Shown one piece after another: positions 33,599 through 44,632 of a DNA stretch of 64,000 nucleotides. Position numbers and translations under genes: made by a program. The notes below the pieces were generated by a model that saw nothing but the letters and a program-made list of their open reading frames with translations, did no database searches and was not told the DNA's origin. The stretch is from Proales similis (Eukaryota; Rotifera; Eurotatoria; Ploima; Proalidae): NCBI GenBank assembly GCA_019059635.1, contig JAGVRJ010000004.1:2418001-2482000 (forward strand), written 5' to 3'. The number at the start of each line of letters is the position of its first letter. The first letter of the stretch is position 1.

Positions 33599-34258
33599 TT
33601 AGAGGCCTTTGTAAATAATAAAGGCTAAAACGTAAAAAGGAGGCCTATTCTCGTGCGGTTTATTTTCACCGATCAAGCTCGTAGGACCCGATACTTTGTG
33701 GCTATGGCTTCCGGCAGCCGCAGATACTCGATTAATTTGACATGCTCGGTTATGAGCGCGTCCGGAGGAAATGCCTCTATACATAGGAACAGGGAAATCA
33801 CAGCCATCTGCATAGGTTACGTCGTCGTAATTGTGAGCATGGTTGCCTGAATTCTCGCTTGTGCTCGAGAAATGATGAGCATGAGCGGGAAGATTTTCGG
33901 TCTTCAATTGAACTGATGCCGATCCGCCAACGCCACCAATTTGATGATATTCTGATTCTGAGTTGAAAACATCTCGACCGACTACAAATCGACCTCTGAG
34001 ATCCGGTGTTCCGTTGCGCCCGTCACACAAGAACCATCCCTTGTATTCACCGAGGCCTTGACCGTTTACATTGAACCAGTTGTCGATTTCATTCGAAGCG
34101 ACCATTAACACAGTCCCTCTGGGCAATCGGGTGTCCGAATTCGATTTTAAAATATTTGAGCTCTCTTCTTTTAAATATTGAAGCACGTTTTCGTTTTCAC
34201 CATATGTCAGCAAAAGTGCTGTAAAAAAGCTAAAAATGAAAAGGAAAAAACTAGCCAT
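33599..34258 (-). CDS. Secreted protein with phage-tail-collar-like domain
   Basis: 219 residues, single exon. The first 20 residues form a clear signal peptide (hydrophobic SFFLFIFSFFTALLLTYG). The rest resembles the phage tail collar / microcystin-dependent-protein fold: a GTVLMVA start, a GWFLCDGRNGTPDLRGRFVVGRD segment where the glycine-rich turn precedes PDLRGRF, a QIGGVGGSASVQL stretch, an LPAHAHHF motif, several further His-Ala-His and His-Ser-His elements, and the closing ENRPPFYVLAFIIYKG. This domain is normally found in phages and bacteria, and in scattered eukaryotes. The signal peptide argues that it is an expressed host gene, not contamination. Function unknown; extracellular carbohydrate binding is a guess. 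Confidence 0.75.
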   Translation of the reverse strand: MASFFLFIFSFFTALLLTYGENENVLQYLKEESSNILKSNSDTRLPRGTVLMVASNEIDNWFNVNGQGLGEYKGWFLCDGRNGTPDLRGRFVVGRDVFNSESEYHQIGGVGGSASVQLKTENLPAHAHHFSSTSENSGNHAHNYDDVTYADGCDFPVPMYRGISSGRAHNRACQINRVSAAAGSHSHKVSGPTSLIGENKPHENRPPFYVLAFIIYKGL

Positions 34259-34593
34259 TTCACTAGTCGGACTATGAACTCAACGAATAGGTTTTATACA
34301 GAATTTATTATATTGCTTTAATCTTTTGAAACTGACTGAAAAAACGAAGAGACACCTGTCATTTTCCAAAGGTTCTTTCACAAGACTCTAATTTTCTTGA
34401 TTTTATTTTTGAAAGACTCGAGGATTGAGTCGATAAGTAAAAACTTAGGGTGTTTTCCCAGGCTCTTACGAATAAATCGAATTTATTAAATTGAGAGACA
34501 ACGACGACGACGACGAAAAACAAGAGACAAAAGGCGACAAGAAGGAAATTTACAATCTCAGTCGATTTGGTTGTTAAGTGGTTGGTTATAGGC

Positions 34594-36129
34594 TCAGTGT
34601 TGCAAGTGACTGTTGATCCAATCAAAATAGAACGGCAGGTTGATGTAAATGCCAGTTCCGCCGCAGTTTGCGTCGCCGTTCGACACCACGCCCATCAGAG
34701 TCCATTTGCCGTTTATTTGCTTCAGAGCGGGACCACCCGAGTCGCCCTATTAGAGCAGAGTTAGAGCATTATTCAGTTTGAAAGACAAGCAAGTCGCGTT
34801 CTACATTGCACGTGTCTCTACCGGCCTTTATATCGCCAGCGCAGAACTGATCTTGCTCAATGTATTGAATGAGGCAGTTCTCTCGTTGCTTTACACGTAG
34901 GTCGACTTGCATGAGATAACGCGAAGCTTACAAACAAAAGTCGAGTTGAAAACAAAAGAAAAGACATTTGATTTGAATGCGGTCGTCCTCTACCTTGATT
35001 TCGTGACTTTTCCGTGTAGCCCCAGCCGAGAGCGCGGATGGTGTCGCCGGGCGCCACCTGATTAGATTTCGTCAGGCAAATGAAGCCGACACGTCGCGAC
35101 GGCTGCACCTCTCGACTCAGTCGGATGATGGCCAAGTCGTTTCGGAATGTGATGCTGTCGAACTCGGGATGCTGGTCGAATTTGAATTCAGGCGGCGGCG
35201 GTGAAATTCGCTTGCTCTGAGTGTACTTACCACATTGACCTTGTCCACAGAAAACATGTTCTCTGGCGCCAAATCCTTGAGTCGGTCGTGAACTCCAATG
35301 TAAATTTTCAGCATCTCCTCCATTCTCGTGTACTTTTCGTTCGGATAGCCGACTAGATTGAATATGGACTTTCTACAGCAACTCTCTTCAACTTTTGACG
35401 CGATCGAACAATAAAAAGACGACAACTCACGACATGACGCAGTGAGCGGCAGTTATGACGTGTCGTTTGTCAATCAGAGTTCCGCCGCAAGCATGCGGCA
35501 CAAAGTCGTTGGGACCTTCGAGACCAATCGAGACTGTCCACGGCCAAGCGTTCGCTCTTGCTCTTTGCCCGTTCATGATTCTTATGTTTATATTGTCCAC
35601 ATCCGGATCGACTTGACCGCATCCTTTGTTTCAACTTGGCTATTAGAGCCTTTGCTCGACGGATTAATGGCGCTCGCTCACCTGTACTCTCTTCCTGGCT
35701 CAAGTAGCCGTTGTTCATTGTTTGAAGATTGGGCGAAATTATGCTGAGAAACGACTTGCGAATGGTTTCTTTGAACCAACTGAGCGTGTTGCGCTCAAAC
35801 GGCGGCTCGTCGTTCTCGCCAATAGAGCCTGTCTGGTTAGAGTGGCCCACGCCGGCACTATCCTGTATCGAGTGTCGCTCAGAGCTTGTTTGAGGCGGCG
35901 AGCGCCACATGACCGCGAGCATTGTGACGCTCATCATCAGGACGCATGTCACAACGAGCGCTACGGACATGCCCAGTACAATGAGAACAAAGCGTCTGCT
36001 CGATGCGCTCAAATGTGTGCAGCTCTGATGTGACTGATTCTGTTTGCTTATCAACGATTCGCTGCTATTGATGTTGTGTATGCGGCGTCCGTTGCCTGCT
36101 TCGGCTTGCTGCACGCTGAACACATTCAT
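34594..36129 (-). CDS. Type II transmembrane trypsin-like serine protease 1
   Basis: Exon 1 encodes a cytoplasmic N-terminus, a membrane helix (about residues 48-74) and a Ser/Asn-rich stem. Splicing ACAG|GTGAGC to AAAG|GATGCG keeps the frame and reaches the stem Cys and the activation site RIMNGQRA, which has IMNG in place of IVGG. The catalytic triad is visible: TAAHC (His), the aspartate in RNDLAIIRL, and CNGDSGGP (Ser). Asp lies six residues before the catalytic Ser, predicting trypsin-like cleavage after Lys or Arg. The stop is TGA at 34594-34596. About six exons with short introns. No SEA, CUB, LDLa or scavenger domain is seen in the stem. It is a tandem paralogue of the gene at 37810. 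Confidence 0.87.
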
Positions 36130-37809
36130 TCTAGACGCCGGCTTCTAAGAAACGAAATATTTTTCGCTTTATTTCTCTTGACGAGAAAGAAAAAAACTCG
36201 CCCAACAAATTGTTTAGCAGCCGATTGTGTTTTTTTTTCTGTCAGGCGAGTGAAATAAAAAAAAGAAAGAAAAGAAAAATTAGAATGCAAAAGAAGTGGT
36301 CAGTGACAGAGACGTTCAAAACAATCGCTCGTCTCATAAATTATGACCAGCTGCAGGAGAAGGCGAGACGTAAACAGAGTGGCGAGCGCCGGCTCAGTTG
36401 GCGATGCGTAACCGTAACTACAACCGTTCGATCGATTTGCTGTACATTACATAATTATCGAGTGCACAGATTTGTTTCAAGTGGCGACGATGGCAGCACG
36501 CGAGCCGTCCAGTCGATTTGTCGGCATATTGCGCTAAATGAGAGAAAATCGAGGCAACAATTGAGCAGCGCTGCCTTTAGCGAAGAGTCGCAAATGAACG
36601 CGGCGACGTTTAAGCCCGACCAAAGTGAATAGGAAGGAGTGGATTCGTTCGCCTTTGTGCAAGTTGACGAGTTAACAAGAATTTGGAAAAACGAGCCTAC
36701 AATACTCGTATATTTATAAGCTATTTGTTTTCGCTCGGTCCGAATTATGTAATAGGATAGATAGACGAGGCTTCGACCAAAGGAATAGTGGGAGAAATAG
36801 TGAGAGAGAGAGAGAGAGAAGGAGAAGGAAAGGTAGATGAGCGAAAAGGACCCTGCTGGTTAGAGCTTGTTCGCACGCGCGCACGTAGATCGCGACTAAG
36901 TTTCGGAATAAATGAGATCGGTGGAGACGCAGCGTGCCGACTAGGTCGGCAAACGGCTCGTCACCTGCGGTCAGACTAGACCGCCGTCGACCCTTTGCAT
37001 GCTTCTAACCAAAGTTATTTATGGCGGCCTAAAGTGTTAGAGTGAAAGAGACTTAGCAAAACAGAGGCAGGGATAGAGAGAGAGAGTGAGAAAATTACGA
37101 CGGCCGTAAGGGAAAAAAGCGCTCCTACAAAAATTCTGAGCCATGATGATGATGGCGCTTACTCGATGGTTGATTTAAGCGCGCAGCTACTTCTTACGCC
37201 TAATTTCCTGCTGGTGGTGACCAGCTGCGCTCTGACTCATATACAACTTTGCAGGCAGGTGCTGCTGCTCGCTCTGCACTTACGTAACTCTTGCCCGATA
37301 AATGCATCGGTGGAAAGAAAAACAAGTAAATTAGAAACGAGCTCTCATGCGAATGTGAGTTGTATTTTTATTGGCAAACATGTCCAAATTAATAAACTCA
37401 GCGCGGGAGGCAACTCTTGTATGGGCCCGTGCATTTGCAGCGGTTAAGGTCGTGCTGCTTGTGATGGTTCTTTGATTTGAATGAAATGAAATTGAGTTCA
37501 AATGACTGCCTTTCGGTTTGTCGTCGTCGTCGTCGTCATCATCATCATCAGGGTACAATTTGATTTAAATAGGGAAAGCAGAATGAATGCTTGCCTGGTA
37601 GCGATGCCAAACTAGTTCAAGTCTAAATACATTACGCAATGCGTGTTTTTCGGTGCCCCTTTTCGGTCTCGTTTTTCTCTTATTCTTGTATTTGTTGTAT
37701 TTTTGTAGGCAGCCGGTTGCTTTTTCTTTTTCGCTTTGTCGCTCGAGAGTAAAACACGGATATTTTATTTTCGGTCATAAATAGGAAGCAGCGAAGCAGC
37801 TTGGGCCTC
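36130..37809. other. Intergenic between the two protease genes
   Basis: No gene supported. It includes the upstream region of protease 1, a GA run near 36801-36822 and a GTC/ATC trinucleotide tract near 37518-37550. Confidence 0.5.
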
Positions 37810-39335
37810 TCAATGCCAGTTCGAATTCGCCTTTATCCAGTCCAAGTAGTGAGCAACGTTAGTATAGATTCCTTTGCCAGAGCAGAGAGGATCACCGTTC
37901 GAAACTATTCCGGTCAAAGTCCATGCACCGTTTATTTGCTGCATTATTGGCCCGCCACTGTCGCCCTATTTGCAAGAGAAGCATTTCAAAATCAATCGAG
38001 CTCGAGCATTGACGTCTTCTTCTTACATTACAAGTGTCTTTGCCATGAGCGACGTCACCGGCGCAGAACTGTAATACTGGAATATAAGTGAGGTCGCAGT
38101 CGCTCTTTGATTTCACCTGAACTTTGACTTGCATGAGCCGGTCAGACGCTTGATAGCCTTGATTATGTGTAAAGCCCCAGCCGATGGCGAACACGTCTTC
38201 GCCCGTTTTCACCTTTGTGCTCTTTGACAGGCATATTAATCCGACACTTTTGCCCACCTTGACTGGCTCGGCCAGCTCAATTAGAGTTATGTCGTGTTGA
38301 AATGTTCGAAAGTCAAAGTCGGGATGCTTTAACCAGCAATTGCATGAATCAAGTGAACAAGGCGAGCAATTGAATTGAAATCTACCTGAATAACACGCGA
38401 CACACGGTATGTGTTGGTCGCATTTATGTCCACCGAACGAGTAGTCACTCCGGTATAAACTCGTATCATGGAAGCTAAATTGGCGAACTCGGGCCGAGAT
38501 GCGTTAGGGTGTCCTACAAGGCCGTAAATAGACTGCCTATGAGACGAGATGAAAAAAAAAGAAAAAGAAACATAAACTAGAGGCAGGGCCAAGACTGAGA
38601 AGAATGGTATTCAGATTACTCTAAGACGCAGTGCGTAGCGGTGAGAACATAACGATCGCTAATTAGAGAGCCACCACACGCGTGAGGCAAAATAGAGTCA
38701 GGTCCGAAATAGCCGATTGAAACTATCCAAGGCCAACTAGATGCAACTGCAGCGAAGCCGTTTACGATGCGCATTTGCTGAAGGTCAGGCTGTATTTGTT
38801 GACGACCACATTGAGCAATGGCCAATTCAGAGTCGGCCGTCGACGACGAGCCGCCCAAATTCCAAGTCGGACTGTCCTTGAAGGCGAGAGTCGCTTGTGT
38901 TGTCTCTTGAGGCCATTCGATGCGAATCACAAATAGAGCGGTCACCGCAACCAGAGCGGCTAAAATAAGAAGAGAAAGGACGACTATCAAGATGATGACG
39001 CGAGGTCTGCAGCAAGCTTTAGTAGTCGGCTCAGTTGAATTTTGACGCGTTGAATGTTTGATGCCGGCCGCTCCTGTCGCTCTACTGATCGGAGAGAGAA
39101 TCAATTCGGGACGCGACGCATAGTTTGCTGTTGTGGGTGTGATCATGCTTCGTTTGAGATTTGCACTTTCGCTCAGCTCGGCCGGTATTGTGAATACGTT
39201 CTCATCGTTTAAATAGGCCTGGTTCAAATTAGGTCCAGAAAGTCCTTCTGCCCCAAGCATTGTCTGTTCAATCGCGCTCGCTTTCTCGCATCCTCTCCTG
39301 CGCGATTTAGAATACTTCTTGTCGAAAAATTCCAT
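37810..39335 (-). CDS. Type II transmembrane trypsin-like serine protease 2
   Basis: Exon 1 (38620-39335) encodes a cytoplasmic tail of about 110 residues, a membrane helix starting VIILIVVLSLLILAALV, a short stem, the activation site RIVNGFAA and TATHC with the catalytic His. Later exons carry QHDITLIEL (Asp) and CNGDSGGP (Ser). The S1-pocket residue is Asp, as in trypsin. The stop is TGA at 37810-37812. The exon pattern matches protease 1, including the intron right before GDSGGP, so the two arose by tandem duplication, but their sequences are well diverged. Substrates are unknown; cuticle or zymogen processing at the cell surface is possible. Confidence 0.88.
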
Positions 39336-40153
39336 GAATAAATGGCAACAATTGAAAGATTTATTTTAGAAACACATGCACGAGTAGAAAGCTGCCGAGC
39401 GAACTCTTCTCTTCTTTTCGTAGCCTCTCTTTCTCTCTAATTTATTGGGCCTCTTCTCAGAAAAGTCTTGTCTCTCTTCTCTGCTTCAAATGCTCAAACT
39501 CGAAACCAAACGCAACAAAATAGAAGGCAAGCAAGAGAGAGAATCGACTCGTCGTCGATGAAACAGAGCGATAATTTATGAAGACTATTAATGAACGAGC
39601 AACCGCTCTTCAATGCTTCGATGGCTCGATTCCGATACGCATGAACACTTTCTTTCTCGCTCTCTGTCTCTCGCTTTCCGCCGCTCACTCATTTTCACTT
39701 TTTCCATTCTCACCTGAGAGACACTCTGCTGCAACACAAGTCGAACGACCGATCAGATCCAAAATGAAATAATTAAATAAAAAAATAATGACGACAAGCG
39801 CGCTCTTTTCGAGCATGATTGAAATATCGCTTTGGTCGATCGATTGCGTAATAGGAAATGAGACTAAGTCCGTTCCTGATAGAGATCACCAGCAGAACTA
39901 GAAGAGAGACGCCACCGAGGCGCTTATCGGCACAACGATAGAGAGCGCTCCTGCTGTGGCTGCTTGTATAATTTTACCTGTAGTCGCCACTCGTCTTTTA
40001 ATGAGATTTCAAAGGCCATACTGAGGCCGGCGTTACATAATAAATGTGATTTATATTGAACAAAAAGAGGAGCGGATGGCGTTGGTGTGTGCAAGCGGCT
40101 TAGTGTTGGTGTGCCTCAAGCACCACTAGCGAAGAGACAAGGCCAAGAATGGA

Positions 40154-40187
40154 AAGAGGAGGACGAGGAGAAGGAGGATGAGGTCAG
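40154..40187. repeat. 34-bp purine-rich direct repeat, copy 1
   Basis: Starts AAGAGGAGGACGAGGAG and ends GAGGTCAG. An exact copy lies 1,242 bp downstream, with unrelated flanks. Confidence 0.8.
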
Positions 40188-41395
40188 GAATTAAAGTTCG
40201 CTGTCGATACAGGTGGTCTGAGAAAGGACGCTCAAAACAAGGTATCTGCTCGAGAGCTAACTGGCTTAGATTGAGATGCAAAGTCCACAAATGCGTGTTG
40301 ACACACGAAAGAGAATATGAGCTTGTCCAAAGAACTTGAAAGAGCACGATTTGATCGCCCTATGAGTTGTGCGTTGTTGATACACGAGCGCGCACACCTC
40401 TGTTTACCATGGCGCTTGCATTTAAATCGTATTTAAATAATTTCATCATCATCATCATCATCCTTCTCTTCGTTTCTCGTCTTCATCAACAAGCACCATC
40501 ATAACCATCTTCTTCATTGTCGTAATCGTCATCACGACTATCTCGATAGTCGTCATTGTGGGCACTATTGCCCTCAAAATCTCTGAAAGCCACCTGGCCA
40601 AGCCTGGTTGTATAAGCACAAAGATGCCTACTCCTACCAATTGCCAAGCGTCAGTTTACTCACTCGGAATTGTTAGGGCACCTGAAGCTGAGACTGAAAA
40701 GTAAGAAACCATAGAGAACTCAATCAGTCTTATTTAATGAAAAATAGACCTCAAGGCCAGTTGAAGCTCATTTGGATGTTGCCCAACTCGAACCGCGTGC
40801 GTGTTTTTGTATCATAAATTTGATGATGAATTACGTATAAAAATAGAAAAGGGGATTTTAATTACTAGCTAAGCCGAATTTAGAGGTTAGCGTTTATAGA
40901 ATAAGGTTATCAAGTTTTGAGCTCCGAAAGATTAGACGATTGAGAACAAGACAGACACAGAGAGAGTAGATGACTTGAGCGAACCATTCAGGGAAAGTTG
41001 AACAACCGCTTTAAATAACAAAGTTTTGGACGAGAATGTGTCGGCGTCAACTAAACACCGATGCAATCTAATTGGCTTTGGCCGTTTTCAAGCTCAGCGC
41101 ATGTGTTAAATTCAAGGACAGAGGCAAACTTCATTTTGAATGTCAAACATCATCTGGCTGGGAAAAGAACTAGGACAAGAGACAAGCCATAAAGGGGAAA
41201 ATATGGTTTAAGTTGTCTTTTCTTTCAGAATTTTAAAAAGAATCAAGGGCAAACAAAATGGTAACACGTTTAAAAAATCATTTATTAAAAGTCAAATCAA
41301 AGAGTGGAGAATTCTGTTTACATAAACTTGTACACTAAGCATAAGCGCGTGTAAGAGCGGCACGTATTTTCGTAAAAAATAAGGTCGAGAATGAC

Positions 41396-41429
41396 AAGAG
41401 GAGGACGAGGAGAAGGAGGATGAGGTCAG
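41396..41429. repeat. 34-bp purine-rich direct repeat, copy 2
   Basis: Exact copy of 40154-40187, about 170 bp upstream of the first putative glycosyltransferase gene. Confidence 0.8.
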
Positions 41430-41597
41430 AATTTCAAGTTGACTTAACTTTTCCTTCCATGATTAGAAATTCGAAATCGATTGGGAAAAAGAGGGTACCG
41501 GTGGTTACATAAACACAGTTGTCATAAAAAAGTAGCTTTTATCGATTCGCCTCCGGTGAGATTTTTTAGTCACTAGGCAGCTATTTTGGCCAATATT

Positions 41598-43061
41598 ATG
41601 TATGCCAAAAATAAATTAGGACTGCAAAATCTTTTCGGGCCGAATTATGGGTATTCAAAGACGAAAGGCAATTTCGATAAATTTCAATGCGGAACGGTTG
41701 CCAAAATGAACAATTTTTATAAAAAGATCATCTTTTTACTTGTGGCAACAACATTAAGCCTCGGATTATTTAAAATGCTGTCTAAAGACGTGCATGACGA
41801 ATCGTCTTTAAAGGCGGAAAACGAAACCGATCCGTTCAAAATTAAAGCTAAATACGTCTATGTGCATTATAGCTACTATTTGGATGACAAGAGACCGACG
41901 GCAATAGAGAACTTCAAGTTCTTTTTGAACTTTGCCTACAGGCCTTGTGAATCGGACGTATTCTACCATCTCTCGTTTTCAGTCAATACCCAAGACTCGA
42001 ATGTAGATACGTTGCTCATCGATTTAGTCGGTATCGAATCAGCAAAGCGAATATTTGACTGTCTCGTAGACGAAAATCAAAATACGTTCGAAGCGCCTTT
42101 CAAACGCAATACGAAAATCACAAAAACAAAAAATGGGGCCGGTAAGGACTTGTGCATAGCAAGCCGTATATTCTTCTCGGACTACTGGAAACAGGTGGAG
42201 GGCCTGTTCTCCTACTTCATCTTCATCAACTCGTCGGTGCGCGGGCCCTTCTTGCCGAACTATTGGCTCCAGCCTTGGTAAGTGCCCTTCTCACTCACGC
42301 CGACCCGGCAGACAGCTGCTGCATCTACGCCCCTAGGTGGACCATGTTCACCCAGTTCTTTGAGCGATTCGACCAAACTGTCGCCGTCGGACCCTTCATC
42401 TCGTGCGAAGGACAGATCCACATTCAAAGCTTTGCGCTGGCCGTGGACAGACGCGGCTTGGAGCTGGTCATGCGCGCCTGGCGCTGTCCCTACTCCGGCG
42501 AGATTGAAAAGCAGTGGATTCATCGCACCGAAGTGGTAACGTTTTCTCTGTTCTCGTGCGGCCCTTCTTTTTTCACGCCCGGCACAAAAGAAATTCGGCG
42601 AGCTAGTTTTCCAGTCTGGCTTCGAGATGCGCAACTTCCTGGCCGTCTACAACAACCTGGGCCGATATTCCGACTTGAGAGGCTGCTTGAGCCACAACCC
42701 GACCAAATCGTACCCGGTGCTCACGCCGGACGCCCTCGCCAAATTGGCCCACAGCGAGTGTCCCCAGATCTACGACTGCGGAAAAGACTACCTGAGAAAG
42801 TAGGTGTCACTGAGAGCAGCATCGGCGCGATTCGAGGTCCGCTCTAACGCGCTCTCTTCTAGCGACCTGTTTGTGAATCTGTTCGAAGTCGTTTGGGTCA
42901 AGTACGGCGGCAATGTGGAAGTATCGGAGGAGACGAACAAGTACGTCGAGCTCTACACCGAGCTTGCGTATTTGAGCCTCAGAAAGGGAAAGTCGCACTA
43001 CCAAATCGAGCTCGAGCAGAGGCATCAGTGCGATCGTGATTCCTGCGATTATCGCCGCTAA
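41598..43061 (+). CDS. RgpF-like putative glycosyltransferase, subfamily A (GT-1)
   Basis: Exons 41598-42277, 42337-42535, 42591-42799 and 42863-43061 give 428 residues. Starting at the second ATG (41706) gives 392 and fits the length of paralogue GT-3 better. A short basic head and one membrane helix (IIFLLVATTLSLGLF) predict a type II Golgi-type protein. The lumenal part has FRFF-like AIENFKFFLNFAYRP, then FIFINSSVRGPFLPNYW, which recalls the NDSxxGP motif of bacterial rhamnan-synthesis F (RgpF) proteins and of related unclassified eukaryotic proteins. The C-terminus has LFEVVWVKYGG. Sugar and acceptor are unknown. From about 42161 on, the sequence is nearly identical to GT-3, introns included. 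Confidence 0.72.
42161..43061. repeat. Near-identical 3' block shared by GT-1 and GT-3, copy 1
   Basis: Matches 45083-45977 with only a few substitutions and a 5-bp indel in the first intron, across coding sequence and all three introns. Upstream of this block the two genes are highly diverged. Confidence 0.9.
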
Positions 43062-43458
43062 TAACTTAATCCGAAGTGTTATCAATTTTTTGTTGTACTT
43101 AACTTTGAAGAAGTTTTGTAAAAACTGGAACCTTTCTGTTAACGATCGATTACTCAGGCATTTTTTTCGATTTACGACCGGTCACATTAACGCTTTACAA
43201 AGCAGGCCGTGCACTTAGAGTCGACTGATGTTTGGACTTGGAAAAGCGCTTCGCGCATAAAAATTCTTGCCTTTTTATATGAACAGATTATCTTATAATA
43301 ACAAGCTTGGTAAAGGAATGCAAAAAAAAATACATAGAAATTAAATAAGAAATGGACTCGCTCCAATTGTTTTATGACCAATGGCTATGAGCGAGTCTAA
43401 AAATGAATTAATAATCAAGTCGAGTCGAATAATTTTGATGATTAAAGCATCAATCATG

Positions 43459-43466
43459 TATAAAAG
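43459..43466 (+). promoter_or_regulatory. Putative TATA box of GT-2
   Basis: TATAAAAG lies 51 nt before the GT-2 start codon. Confidence 0.5.
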
Positions 43467-43509
43467 AACGTGTCAAGACCTGACTCGATGAGGAATATTA
43501 TGAAATAGA

Positions 43510-44538
43510 ATGCTGCGTCTCGACAAACTCCTTAACTTTATCATCGGCATCCTCACACTGGTTATAATATTCAGCTGGAACGAACAATCCCCGAGTGATG
43601 ACCAAACTTGTACAAATCTTGACCAAGATTCGGAGCAGTTGAGACTTAGCTCCGGATCAATTTGCTCGAACAAATTAAGCTCAAGACTGGACAGTTTCGA
43701 CTATGTCAGCAAAAAAGTGCTTGTGCTGTATGCGTACTTTGAAAAGAACACGGCCTACGTGAGAACACTGGAGATGTTCGTGAGGCACGGCATTGAGCAA
43801 AGAGAGGACACTGACTTTGTTATAATCGTGCAAGGCGCCAAAGTGAGCGTTCCTCTGCCCAAGTATACAAACGTCCGCGTTATCAAACGGCCCAACAACT
43901 GCTTTGACATGGGCGCCTTCGGTGAGGCAATCAAGAACCTGGGAGGAATGGACGCCCTCAAGCGATACGGATCGGTGATCTTTCTCAACCCGAGCGCGGT
44001 CGGGCCCATTCTGCCCAAGTACTGGCCAAGAGACCGCTTCTGGACCAGAGTGTTCACCGACAGGCTTAGAGGAGACGTTCACCAGGTCGGCACATCGCTC
44101 GTCTGTCTAAATGAACCCAACCTTGGGGGAGTTGGTCCTCGATTGGAAGGCTTCGCAGTGGCTACTACATCATACGGAGTGTCGCTCATTCTAAACCGGG
44201 CTTTGAGATGTTTCTTAGACAAATCTACGGCTATTTCAGAAGGCGAATATGGCCTCTCCAAGGGAATTCTAGACCATCAACTCAACTTGGACACATTGCT
44301 TTTCCAATACCCAGATCTGGATTGGAGAGATGAGAAAAATTGGGGCTGCAACAAAAATGTGCATCCGAGCCGTTTCTTGTCCTACGGGTCAAACATGAGC
44401 ATTCATCCATTTGAGGTGGTATTTCACAAGCCGATCTTTTGCCTCGACGATGGTAGTTGTCTGCCACCAATCAACCAGAACGAAGTTTGGAATTATGTCA
44501 AATGGGCGAAATGGAGGCAGCAAATGGACGGCGAATGA
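43510..44538 (+). CDS. RgpF-like putative glycosyltransferase, subfamily B (GT-2)
   Basis: A single-exon 342-residue protein, the same length as GT-4 and GT-5. A membrane helix at about residues 8-22 (FIIGILTLVIIFSW) follows a very short basic head, predicting a type II membrane protein. The core has VLVLYAYFEKN, a RPNNCFDMGAF element like the R-x-N-x-G-x-D-x-G motif of RgpF proteins, and VIFLNPSAVGPILPKYW, matching the N-x-S-x-x-GP motif. Near the end are CNKNVHPSRF and IHPFEVVFHKP, which align in position with the end of subfamily A. AATAAA lies at 44559-44564. Enzymatic activity is inferred, not shown. Confidence 0.75.
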   Translation: MLRLDKLLNFIIGILTLVIIFSWNEQSPSDDQTCTNLDQDSEQLRLSSGSICSNKLSSRLDSFDYVSKKVLVLYAYFEKNTAYVRTLEMFVRHGIEQREDTDFVIIVQGAKVSVPLPKYTNVRVIKRPNNCFDMGAFGEAIKNLGGMDALKRYGSVIFLNPSAVGPILPKYWPRDRFWTRVFTDRLRGDVHQVGTSLVCLNEPNLGGVGPRLEGFAVATTSYGVSLILNRALRCFLDKSTAISEGEYGLSKGILDHQLNLDTLLFQYPDLDWRDEKNWGCNKNVHPSRFLSYGSNMSIHPFEVVFHKPIFCLDDGSCLPPINQNEVWNYVKWAKWRQQMDGE

Positions 44539-44632
44539 AATGCAAAGTAGAAACACTCAATAAAATCGTCTTTTTTTATGGTCGGCCAGCCCGAGGAACC
44601 AAATCAAAGCTGTAAGATCAGATCAGCTAAGA

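Larger units (their letters stand above)
39336..41597. other. 2.3-kb intergenic region with a repeated 34-bp motif
   Basis: No gene is supported. The region contains a GAT/CAT trinucleotide tract at 40443-40461 and two copies of a 34-bp purine-rich sequence at 40154-40187 and 41396-41429. An acidic frame on the minus strand around 40480-40610 lies next to the trinucleotide tract and looks like simple-sequence drift. Confidence 0.5.

Noticed and set aside
40458-40640. Possible small acidic protein with a splice-like exon near 40,650-40,680
   Set aside because: The implied intron would be about 30 nt and the acidic part continues into a simple GAT/CAT tract. No start or homology support.
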